From assembly GCA_944548615.1 (NCBI GenBank), contig OX155972.1:4957475-5021474 (forward strand): a stretch of DNA of 64,000 nucleotides, written 5' to 3'. The notes beneath the pieces are model-generated. The model was not told where the DNA came from and made no database searches. It saw only the letters and a list, made by a program, of their open reading frames with translations. Source of the stretch: Micropterix aruncella (lineage: Eukaryota; Arthropoda; Insecta; Lepidoptera; Micropterigidae). The translations under genes were made by a program, and so were the position numbers. Of this stretch, positions 20,960 through 33,000 are shown one piece after another. Every line of letters begins with the position of its first letter. Positions within the stretch are counted from its first letter, which is position 1.

Positions 20960-21725
20960 AAAGTTCCAAAAAGTAATTAATCTTCTATTATTGGCAAACG
21001 CCCAACTAGAAGCAGTCAAGCAACAAAAAGATCTTGGAATAACAATTACTGATGATCTCAAATGGGAGAGACACATAATTACAATTGCTAAAAGAGCCAA
21101 CTCTACTCTCTATCTAATAAAGCAGGCTTTCCAACATCTGTCAATAGAGGTTTTTATCAAGATCTACAAGGCGTATGTGAGACCTATTTTTGAGTATGGC
21201 TAACAGATCTGGAGCCCTTACATATGCAAAGATGTAGTTATCCTGGAAAACGGCAACCAAAATGCCAGTGGGCCTGAAGAATTAATTGAGGAATTAAGAA
21301 GATCGCTTGAAATTATTTGGAATTACTACTCTTAAACAAAGAAGACAAAGAAGGGACTTGATTGAGACATATAAAATTCTAATACAATATTACAATGTAC
21401 CTGGACTGAAGAATATTTACAAATTCAACATCAACACAAATCTTCGAGGTCACAGCAAAAAACTCAAAAGTACAAAATTAAATCTAATCCTCTTAAGAAC
21501 GTTCTCCAAATAGAGTAGTGGACATGTGGAATAAACTACCATTTGAAGTGATTAGTGCAATCGCTGTCAATCAATTTTAAAACAGACTCGATTTGTACCT
21601 AAAAACTTGTTAATATTGTTTATATTATATTGTTAATATTGTTTAGCTTTACAAGATCTGATCTGGACGTATCAGCAAAGCTGCTTGTCCAGAATAAATA
21701 ATAATAATAATAATAATAATTATTA
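20960..21725 (+). mobile_element. LINE (CR1/Jockey-like) RT C-terminal fragment with AAT tail
   Basis: It reads AVKQQKDLGITITDDLKWER, HIITIAKRANSTLYLIKQAF and IYKAYVRPIFEYG: the thumb after the RT (D-L-G-x...W...H, then K-x-Y-x-x-x-V-R-P-x-x-E-Y). Frames are then broken; VVDMWNKLPFEVISA-like coding is readable near 21515-21560, followed by an (AAT)n tail at 21700-21720. Confidence 0.75.
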
Positions 21726-21739
21726 TTATTATTATGTTA

Positions 21740-22170
21740 AACATGGTGACTTTCGTGGTATAACAAAATGGCAGTGCACTATAGATGGCACTCTTTTGAA
21801 ATCATTTTATTATTATTTACATAAAAATGTAAATTTTTAATTTGGTATACAGGTATTATTATGTAAAAATTACACACTAATAGACATTAGTCTATTAGTG
21901 GATAAAATGCCATCTATTAAGATGGCATTTTATCCGCATTATTTCTGTGGTGTCATCAGCCTATATTAAAAATGTGATAGATGTCACTAATAATTAAATG
22001 TCATTGTTGTTATCATTAGTTAAATTATTGCGTTTTTATAATCAATCAATCCTTTCAGTCCAGTTATTATAGATTACCAAATGATCTGTTATTTGGCCAT
22101 CTGCTATCAGCGCCATCTCCATTTTGGCGAGGTGGGTTGCCAAATCGTTTTATGGAGTTGAGCAATCTAA
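21740..22170. repeat. MITE-like repeat family M, copy 1
   Basis: Blocks shared with 27317-27550, 32920-33175, 48228-48500 and 49830-49925 include TTTCGTGGTATA, ATGGCAGTGCACTATA, ATTATTTACATAAA, GTTAAATTATTG, CTATCAGCGCC and TTGCCAAATCGT. Neither exact ends nor a target duplication could be fixed. Confidence 0.5.
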
Positions 22171-22430
22171 TAATTATATAATAATTAATGCCCTAATGAA
22201 AACAATAAAATACTAGTATTTTTTGCAATAGTTTTAATTTGTGTACAGGCCCAATACTCCCAATGCCCTTTAAGGCCTGAAAGAATAACAAATGGGTTGA
22301 TGAATAGTAAACATTATTATAATAAAAACTCACATTTATTTTTAGAAACACCGCCATCTGTCATATTTTATTGGAACTACTACAGAATGAGTTCAGTAAC
22401 ATTATGAGTGATAAATGCGTGAATAATGAG

Positions 22431-23050
22431 TCACTCCATGTGCTTGATCAGAGCATAAGCCGAATAAATCATATTCATCATCGACGAGAATAATCTCAGC
22501 GATAGATCGTTGAATCCACCGAGTGTCAGTGATAATTTCTTCTGTGACATCATCAACATGATAGTCACCTGTCTCCTCAACAGAGGGCTCAGGTTATCCC
22601 AACCGGAGTTGTAAATGGTCCATTCGAGGGATTCCCCACTTCCGATCAAATACTCGCTAAAGATGCAGTACATCAAGGAAGACATCAACCGATGCGGTAC
22701 CGACGTCATAAACATCGACAGATTATTTGAAAACAACGCGGAGCTGATCGATATGGAATTAATGATGAATTCGAAGAGCATCTGCTCTGCGTACAGCAGA
22801 CGCACGCTGTTGGACAGAGCGATTATGTTGGAGTGCAATTTGACGCATATGCTGAGTTGTTCGCTGGATGAGTGCTGTATTGCTCGAAGCGTCTTGTATT
22901 TCAGCAATGTCAGCTGCGATTCGGTGAATCCTATGAACGTTATGTAGAAGAATAAGAACGACGAGAAGCTTATCGCCGAGGCCACGCACATAAACGAGTC
23001 CATTGCGTATATCAGCTCGTACTGCGGTGATTTCAGTACCGGATGAAGAC
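22431..23050 (-). CDS. Odorant receptor C-terminal exon
   Basis: After the acceptor cttgcag it reads LHPVLKSPQYELIYAMDSFM, a helix with FSSFLFFYITFIGF, and a long intracellular segment. It ends with LTLGGFNDLSLRLFSSMMNM and IYSAYALIKHME, then TGA at 22433-22431. The SP-x-YE-x-x-Y motif and the ending match the insect receptor family. Confidence 0.88.
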
Positions 23051-26000
23051 CTGCAAGAACAGAGAGTCACGTTATGGATGAGTGCTGTATTGTCACCTTC
23101 AGATCGGGGACCTTAGATCAGAGTGCTGTATTTACCTTCAGATCGGGGATGTGATGGTAAATATCTACCCAAATCTTCTCGAATTCATTTCGAAAAAAGC
23201 AAATTGTGCTTTCAAAATACTTTCTCTCTGCCGGGAAAGTAATTAACTGTCACACTAAAGGACAGGCAAACGCGTGTAGACCTAATTGAGATTTTTAAGG
23301 TGGTGCTCCAAGGATATTGTAACTGTAGAGACTTTCCTAGCATACACCACCTTAGTGCCAATATCATCAATCTTCGTGGACACTCTTTGAAACTTGCAAA
23401 GACAGCGTTTCGCAATAATCTTCAGAAGCATTTTATCTCGATTCGAGTTGTGGATGATTGGAACCGCATACCACAGGAAATGATTGAATCTGTATATGTA
23501 AATCAGTTCAAAAACCGATTGTAGAATTTTCTTGAATCCAGTGATTTATAAGAGGCAATCAAATGAAAACGAGACAGACGATATAATGAGCATGGCGTGG
23601 AAGTTGGTATCGCAGGTAGGTGTGTATATAGTCGTGCTCTCTATTGAGAATCAGGAAGGAATAGCGCGAACAGTCACCGCTGTGCCTTTTGCTAATCGGC
23701 CCTGTGGGAGCTAATAGGCCCTGTTGCAGTTAGGTTACTAAGACCCATATGTTTAGGGTCGGTCAAACTCACGGGTCAATACCCATCCGGCAGCCTCCAC
23801 GCAGAAGTGCAAGCCCTGGTAGGACTCAGTCTCCCCTAGGAGTCAACCTTCGGGCGCTCCTTCACAGTTTGCACGCCGGGCGGCGTCAGCCAATCGATTG
23901 TGCATTCCGACTAACAGTCGAAATGCATAATCGATTCGATTATGCATTTTTTTACTAATGTTATGATTATGATGTCACAAATGCATGGAAAAATATAATT
24001 TATAAATTATTCGTATTCGATAATTTATAAAATTATTTTTGAAGTTATTGGACAGTCGCATGGTCCTCACTGGGTTAGAGGGGCTCCCACCTTCCCCCAG
24101 AACCCCTGGCTTAAAATTTGCCACAACATCCGTATGCTTACCAGGATATGAAGATGGAACAGCAGGTAACATCCTTTCCTTCAAGAGTAACGGGAACAGG
24201 ACGAATAGTACTATCGATACTAGCACTGGCAGGCAGCAATATGCGGTGATTTGCTTTGTAATTTTCATCCTTTCCTTCACGACCCGAGCCTCGTTTTCGT
24301 CTTTCTCGTTGATGAAGTCAACGAAGCTTTCGGCCAGGGCTATTGTCTCACGAATATCACTCCTGAAACGAATTTCCGTAGATGTAAATTTGGTTTAACG
24401 TAAACTGTTGATCTCTATAGTGTCCGTTTGGGAGGGGAGTTAATGGGCCTTTGCTGAGTTGGCCACGAAGACCCATTCTATTCAGGGTTGGTCATACTCA
24501 CGGGTCAACACCTATCCGACGGCCTCCACGCATGAAGTGCGAGCCTGGGTAGGACTCTGACCTTATGGTCAGTTTTCCCTGGGAATCAAACTTCTGGCGC
24601 TCCTGGACGGTCTGCGCACCGTGCGGCGTAAGCCAATCGACAGTCCTACCCAGGTTCGCACCTCGTGCGTGGAGGCCGTCGGATAGGTGTTGAACCGTGA
24701 GTGTGACCGACCCTGAACACATGGGTCTTCGTGGCCAACCCATCATGGGCCCGTTAGCTCCCACCCTGAACAACATATTGAGATGTCAACCACAACGGGC
24801 GAACCCGTCACCGCAGGACGTTTTAACGATTCATCGTTCTATCGACCGTGCAGTGAGCGTAGAAGACTTTGGACATAACAATCCGACGTCTAGCTACGCC
24901 ACAACCCGTTAGAGACCAACGCCTTACCGCGAGTAGCCAGGTATGTTACCTGGCGGGCGGCACTCGCGCCCTAACTACCAATTGTGACCAGATTTCTCCG
25001 GTCTCTCGGTTGGTTCCGAGTTCGAGGTCGCTTGCGCGGTCCTCTCCCTTACGAAGCGGTGAAACGGTGTAAACCGAATCTATCGCGGACCAAGGCGTCC
25101 TTTGCCCGACTCTGAACCGGGATCGGATGGCCAATGGTCATTTCAAGAGCAGTCGCCGTAAGGTAGACAACTGCCCCCGCTCTATAGGAAACAATACAGT
25201 TCCCAGACTCCCCCGATTGTTAGTCGGAGAGCACAATCGATTGGCTTGCGCCGCTCGGTGCGCAGACCGTCCAGGAGCGCCAGAGGATTGATTCCCAGGG
25301 GAGACTGGTTGACCCAGTGTCCTACCCAGGCTCGCACCCCATGCGTGGAGGCCATCGGATGGGTGTTGACCCGTGAGTGTGACCGACCCTGAAACAGAAT
25401 GGGTCTTCGTGGCCAACTCAGCAAGGGCCCATTAGCTCCCAAAAGGGCCCATTAGCTCCCACCCTGAACAACATTTTTTAATATTTACGCGGCGACAGGC
25501 GAGGGTTGAAAACCCCGCCCACCACCCGGGCAGTTCTAACGACGTGGGTCGTTTTATCTGCCCAGGATGTCATGCAACGACAACCTCACGCGTGCCGGAA
25601 GGGTAGCGCGTGGGAGATGAGCGAACGGAGACCTTAGGAAGGATTCTCCGGGCTTCAGCCCCCGCCAGCACCCCATAAACCGTTTATTTATACTTCAAAA
25701 TGTTTACAATTATTACTTAATTACTAAACTAAACTAGGCGACTAAGCGGTAACATATTTTATTATTTATTTAGTATAATATATATTTTTTTTATTTCAAT
25801 GATGAGGCGGTGGAAGGTATGCTCCATGCGGCGTGTCGAAAAAAAATAAAATAAATAAAAACGGGCAGCAAACGGCAGGGGCGCCGTCGGAGGCGTCGAC
25901 GACCGGGATCCTGTGAAAGGGCACGCACCCACAGGGGACATCTTGCGGTGTCGACTACAACGGGCGAGCCCGTCACCACAGGACGTTTTAACGATTAGTC

Positions 26001-26965
26001 GTTCTGTCGCCCTGCAGTGAACGTAGAAGACTTTGGACAGTACAGTTCTACGTCCAGCTACGTCACAACCCGTGAGAGTCCAACGCCTTACCGCGAGTTA
26101 GCCAGGAATAAACCCGGCGGGCTCGAGATACTCGCGCCCTCACTTCCAATTGTGACCAGATTTCTCCGGTCTCTCGATTGGTTCCGAGTTCGAGGTCGCT
26201 TGCGCGGGACAGTGGGCAGTCGGGGGAGTCTGGAAGCTGTACTGTTTCCTATAGAGCGGGGGTGGTTGCGGACCTTACGGCGACTGCTCTTGAAATGACC
26301 ATCGGCCATCCGATCCTGGGTGAACAGCCGGGCAAAGGACGCTGTGGTCCGCGATAGATTCGGTAAACACCGTTTCACCGCTTCGTAAGGGGACCGCGCA
26401 AGTGACCTCGAACTCGGAACCAATCGAGAGACCGGAGTAATCTGGTCATAATTGGAAGTAAAGGCGCGAGTGTCGGCCCGCCAGGTAACATCCCTGGCTA
26501 TCTCGCGCTTAAGGCGTTGGCCTCTTACGGGCTTGTGACGTAGCTAGATGGTGGACTGTTTTGTCCCCAAGTCTTCTACGCTCACTCCAGGGTGATAGAA
26601 CGACTAATCGTTAAAACTTCCTGAGGTGACGGGCTCGCCCGCTGTAGTCGACAACCCAAGTTGCGGTTACATACTCGTACAGTGTGTCCGTCTCACTCTG
26701 TCCGTCTCACTCTGTATATAAATGAAAATGTATGTAAATAATAATAGTATGTAAATAATACAAGTAGGTAAATGTATATATTTATATATAAATAAGAATA
26801 ATATATGTATAATGTTTAATATTATATAAACATGTAAATATCACCATAGTTCTAAATTACGTGCGCATCTTAATTTAAAAGAAAAGAATCTACCCTAGTA
26901 CGGGCATTAACCTAGTTGGGTAGTTTTTAAGAAATAATTTTTGTACTACTTTCTCTTAAATAAAG

Positions 26966-27002
<37 letters not shown>

Positions 27003-30000
27003 GTTGTTTGTTATACACAACATAACAGTTAATCACTACAAACAAAATTCCCTAACTTTTTTAACAGCTGAGAATACAAAAGGAACTAATGCAATTTTAT
27101 CTGAATTAAAATCTTTCGGAGTAGATTGCGAATATTTAATCGGACGAGGATATGATGGAGCTTCTACGATGAATGGAAATTTTAAAGGTGTGTATGCAGT
27201 AATTCGTTAATCACATCCAGAAGCCTTATACCTTCGTTGCAGCTCACATTCATTGAATTTAACATTCTTGCGTAGATAGCGATCATAATTCCAAATCACG
27301 ATTAATCTTCTCTCATGTACCTACAATATGGCGGCGTTCGTGGTATAGCAGTATGGCGGCGCACTATATATGGCGCTGTAAACACGCCTATACGGTATCC
27401 TATCTCGAAATAAGGTAATGTAATAAAAACGATTTTTTTAAAATCTTAGCTCTTATTACTTTAATATTATTTACATAAAGATATCAAAAATTAATTATTT
27501 CGTATACAGGTTTCAATACGTACTTAAGACTGCACCGAGCAAAATAAGCGAAAACGTCAGTCACGGTTTTGTCGCTGCAATCCATAATTTTTCGGTAATA
27601 AATATTTAAAAAATATATTTAAGATCTCAACGAATGTGTTTACAATAATACAGCTTCTATAATCAAAAACCATTTGCTGGTTAATATTTCTTTCAACATA
27701 AAGTTGGGGAAAAACTTAAGAAAAGCACTCCGGTGTTTTGCTCACAATGAATAAAGAAATTAGATTTTATTTCAAATTTCAAATCGTAATAAATCACAAA
27801 CGTTCAAGCTACAAGAAAGCATCACCGATATTTAAAAATGTTCCCTGCTTATTTAAATATGATTTTTTTAGAAGATACCTCGAATCTGCCATACAAATTT
27901 ACTATGGCCAAATAACGTTCGATATATATACGCGAGCGCAAGGGTGAATTATTCAGTCGTCCACTAGAGCTGAGGAGGGGGTGACGTTTCTTTGCGTAGC
28001 GATCTGACCTCGAAAACCGGCCGCGATCTATTTCGTGCGCGTATAATCTCACTCACGCTGTAAAACGATGTAAGCATTTATTGAAAGTATTTTTTATTTA
28101 GATTTTATCTGGTATTAGTGTTCCTTTTTTCTATTGTCGAAAGTTGTAATTAGGTCAGCTCGTGTAAGAACCTGACCTAATTATAACTTGTTTTTATCTA
28201 AATGAGCATTATATAGCATTATATATATACAAGTTTTTATCTAAATGAGCATATTATTATGTTTTAGTAAAAATGGGAAAGCGTAAGATTAAATATCATA
28301 AATTGAAATGTGGCTCAAAGTTTCAAAACAAACGACTTCTCGCTTCTATTGTACGTGCAAGTGCCATCGCTGAGCAAGACTCGCTCGCCCAGGTATAAAA
28401 ATCTTAGGATCTAAGTGATAATACGTTACAAAGCAATAATTACTTTTATCACTGTACATTTCGTTCCTAGGAATCTTCGAACAATGTGATAATAGGTTCG
28501 AGTATAAGAAAACTTGATGAACACTCGACGACAAAATATACGCCGTGCAATGATTTTGCGGTAAGTTAGTTGTATATATTTTTTTTAAGTGTTCCAGTAT
28601 AAACTTTACCTGTATATTTGTAACAAAGATTTTCGGTACTTAATTCAGTTACTTTTATTAACTATCTAATTTTACCAATACAAATCGTGTTTTCGATTGA
28701 GATATATACCTATATATTAAAAAAAAATACTCTGATATTGGGCTTGATTGCGTTTCTTCGTGAACTAAAATTGGAAATTAGTCCGTGTGAACGAGACAGG
28801 GTAATACGCTAGAGCGGAATGTGAAATGAACGGTTTTCACTTTTCACTTTTTCGCATTAAAACTACCCACCAAAGATAAAGCATCTGAATGTAACACAGC
28901 ACAAAATGTATTCAAATTTATTCGGACGAGTATTAGTCCGACAGGTAGTTTTTATCGACGATCGTTCGTTTTATATTCCGTTCTACCTCGTTCGTATTGC
29001 TTCGTATCTCGTTCGATTGAACTAATTCCAGTTTCAGTTCACAAAGAAACGCAATCGGCCCATTGCCTACGTAATTTAAATTTGATAAAGTTTTATTATC
29101 AGTGTAAATTTGACTTGCAGTGCAACTTTTCTATACATACCTTCTTCAATATTTCCGGTCACTTCTATTTTCAGCAGCAATTCAGCAATAATTTATTAAT
29201 TCAATTAATTTTATTTTAGAAATCATTTGAAACGGACTCGGATTCCGATTTCGAATTAATAACAGAAGAGGAAAATAATGATGATGTGGATTTTTTACCT
29301 GAAGGGAACAGAATAGTAGATTTTAATTACATATTCAAACAACTCCAAGAAATGGCCCATCACAACTCTGCATTTCAATGTAACTTAAATTTTTTAAAAC
29401 TTACCAAGGAGATTAAGAAAGGTTTTCTATCGAAATTCTTTTTTACGTGTCGATTATGCAATGCAAAATTAGAACTTTTAAATTGTAAAAAACCAGATAG
29501 CCCAGTTGAACTTAACCTCAACCATAACGCTGTTAGTAGTTTCATGTCTATTGGCGCTGGATTTTCAGGATTGGAACAAGTTTCAGCCTCCCTGAACATA
29601 CCCTGTATGTCTGATAAATTATACTCAAAGTACCATACCAAGATCTGTGAACTATGGGAACTAGCCAAAGAGAAATGCATGGAGGAAGCAGCCAAAGACG
29701 AATATAATTTAGCTGTACTCAACGGCGAAGTGGATGCGAATGGAGTACCAATGATTACTATGGTGGCTGATGGCTGCTGGTCGAAAAGATCGTATAAAAA
29801 GAACTACAACGCATTATCGGGTGCTGCAGTAATAATAGGATACAGGACAAAGAAAGTACTATATATGGCAGTAAAGAATAAATATTGATGGTTTGTGCTC
29901 GAGCTGAAAACAGAAAACACACAGTTCCAGATCACATATGTTTCAAAAACTATACAGGTTCATCTAGCGCAATGGAATCGACAGCTTTGGTTGAAGGTTT

Positions 30001-33000
30001 CAAAACATCATTGTAGCACCCGGGTGCTACGAATTGAAATTTGTAGCACCCGGGTGCTACAAATTTCACGCGGTAAATTCGTTTTCTATCCTATTTATAA
30101 TGTCAAACAACCGCGATAGTCTTCGATTTTATATTATCTTCATCGTCTACTACGGGCCAAGAAAGCATATTAGATTTATCCCAACATTTAAAAAAAAGTA
30201 CGGTGTATGTGCCATTTGAGTATTCTCAATTTTTTCCTATGTACTAATACAGCTTATTTTAATAGATATTGGATTATTACCCAAATCATCAATATTGTCG
30301 GAATGTACACCATGACAAGCTACATTCTTAACATTTTCTTTTTATGCGTTGCAATTTTTTGTATTGTCATTATCCATGTCATCAGTGTGCTTATCAACAT
30401 TGTGCCGTCAGTATTCATATAAAACGGCATGACTTTTATATGTCGTTGTGTCTCAAAAACGGTAGTAGGTACACTTCCACGTACCTACTACCACGTACTA
30501 CTACCTACTACCTACTACTACTACTACCTACCTACTACTACTACCTACCTACTACTACTACCTACGTACTACTACCTACACGTACTACTACCTACTACCT
30601 ACTACCACGTACATGCTACATGAACATTCGGTGTATCGTCTTTCATCTCATTGCTAGTAAGGTGGTTTACATTAAACACATGGTTAACTATAATTTCACC
30701 GTATTGAGTGAAGCTTTCTACAAATTCGCGATTGATTAATTCAGGTTATGTGATGTCAATCCCAACGCTCAATCTCCCCAAATGCTTGGTATGGTTGCAC
30801 GGAACGTAGATGAAACTGGAGATAAAAGAGCTTAGCTCTCTTTCTTCTATAATTCTTCTCTTTCTTCTAGAATTCTTTCATAATTTACCCAAAATACACT
30901 TAAACAGGCCAAAATTGACATATAGATAATTGACATTTATCTACTTAGCTCGTTTCCTATAAAAACCTTCAAAACCATTCGAAATTGTCAATAACTCATT
31001 GCCTTCCAAAAGTTTTCATTACCATCTGACACGTTTTCATTACCTTCCAATACGTTTCATTACCATCCTACATAAATTTGGAAGGAAAGGAAGGTAATGA
31101 CAAGGAGTGGAATGAAATAATGGAAGTTTATTCTGCATATTTCCCATGATTGATGACCTTGAAGTTTCAATAACAGTGGACGAAAGACCCTACCTAAACA
31201 CACCAAAGTGGATATAAACTTAGCTTTATTGTTTTGTACTTACTGTTTGACTTGGATGGATGGTAATGACTGCTGAACGGTGACAAACTCGAAATGAAGA
31301 GAAGGAACTTAAATATCTTTTTACACGGCGACTATTCACACAGCCTTCAGAGCTTACGCGACAGACTGACCAATGAGGAGCATAATGATCTACGGTAGAA
31401 GCTTGGGCTCCTGTTGCGGAGCAAGATATACTTATTTTTTTTTTGCGCGGGAAATGATAGAATCTCTGTTGCCAAAGACAAAAGTAGAAATATTTTGTTT
31501 ATATGTAATTGTAGATGTCTTATATTTTAATACCTATAGTGTGTTTACCTTATCTTTCATGTATGCTAAGACAACTAAGTATGTGTTGGCAAGTTTAGGT
31601 ACAACACATCGACGAATTTGAAGTTTGTGGTTTGGAGGCGGAGAGGAATGAAATTTTTCCATGTATTTTTAAGATTAAAAAAAACTATGTACTTTAGAAT
31701 TAGATTTCCTAAAGAGCCTTCTCCCTCACACTTAGAGTAAATATATTTCAACAAAACTTTTTTTCTAAATGCGGTATGCAGTCTGATATTACAGGCGATT
31801 TGCACGAAATGGCGGAATGACCCATAAACACTTCATATTAGGGTTGGTTGTAAGAGATTGTCGTATGATAATAAACCCGCCCATTGTGAAATTTCACAAT
31901 AAAGAGTAGAAACAAACAAACAAACAAAACAAATTACTTTCTTGTATGTATTTATAATATATTACGATGTTCGGGGTAGTCCAAAATAACTAAATGAACT
32001 TAGCACGTAAACCATAAGAGATTCATTGCCAGTCCTGTAAATGCACCCTCAATAAAGGGAGTTACTCTCTGGAAGGGTTTCAAATGTTACGTATCTCCTG
32101 TCCAAATAATCTAATAATCTCCTGTCCAAAAAGTCTTCTAATATCCAAAGCGTGAAACGATGGTTGGTGTGAAATATCGTATCTACTTTTTAAAAATTAA
32201 ACAGTTTTTTTTTATTTTGGAATATTGTTCAATATGAGAAATTGAGTTTAAAGTTATACATGACTTTTTTTGTTGAGGTCAAGGTTACCGACAAAAAGCG
32301 GGTTTTATTTTTAAAATTCAGGTCTTCAAGTTTTTTTTTCTTAGTAACAAAGGCCTATATGAAAAAAAGTTTCAGATAAGTTTTAACTTGGTTTCCATGT
32401 TGAATAATCTCCTGTACAAAAAGTCTTCCAATATCCAAAGCTTGAAACGATGGTTGGAGTGAAATATCTTATCTACGAATTTTCACATTTTACACAAATT
32501 CGGTTGATTACGTAATCTTGGGGGGGGGGGGGGGTAAGGCCGCAGATTACGTCTGTAAACATGTGGGAGGGAGGGGGGGGTAGAAAATCCCAAAAACGTG
32601 ATTACGTAATATGTGGACGGCCCCGCCTCATAACCGCACAATCAGAGACCTGTATTCAAATTATTATGATATCGTTTATATAAATTACTGTGATATAGTT
32701 AAATATAAATATAATATAAGACGAAATAGTTAACAATGACTCAGTTTTCTGCTTTTTCTGTAAAATATCTAATTTTGACTTACACTGTACTTTTGTTTAG
32801 GCGACGATATTCGGCGCGCCATATCGTCGCGACGATTGGCGCCAACCGGTGTGCTGCGTTAAATACCTATTTAGGGCACGTGAATTATGGTCGGCGCAGT
32901 CTTAATAATTACTATTCAGATAGACTAATAGATGGCATTCTATTTCTTCGTATTATATCTGTGATCAGCCTATAAAATGGCCAAAATAGCACTAATAATT

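Noticed and set aside
22615..22947. 110-residue + strand ORF
   Set aside because: It is antisense to the odorant receptor C-terminal exon.
30465..30612. Possible CRISPR-like regular repeat
   Set aside because: It is an irregular 3-4 base microsatellite with no spacers, in an insect nuclear genome.
30344..30739. Long Tyr/Leu-rich ORFs
   Set aside because: They run through a CTACTAC microsatellite and show no protein family.
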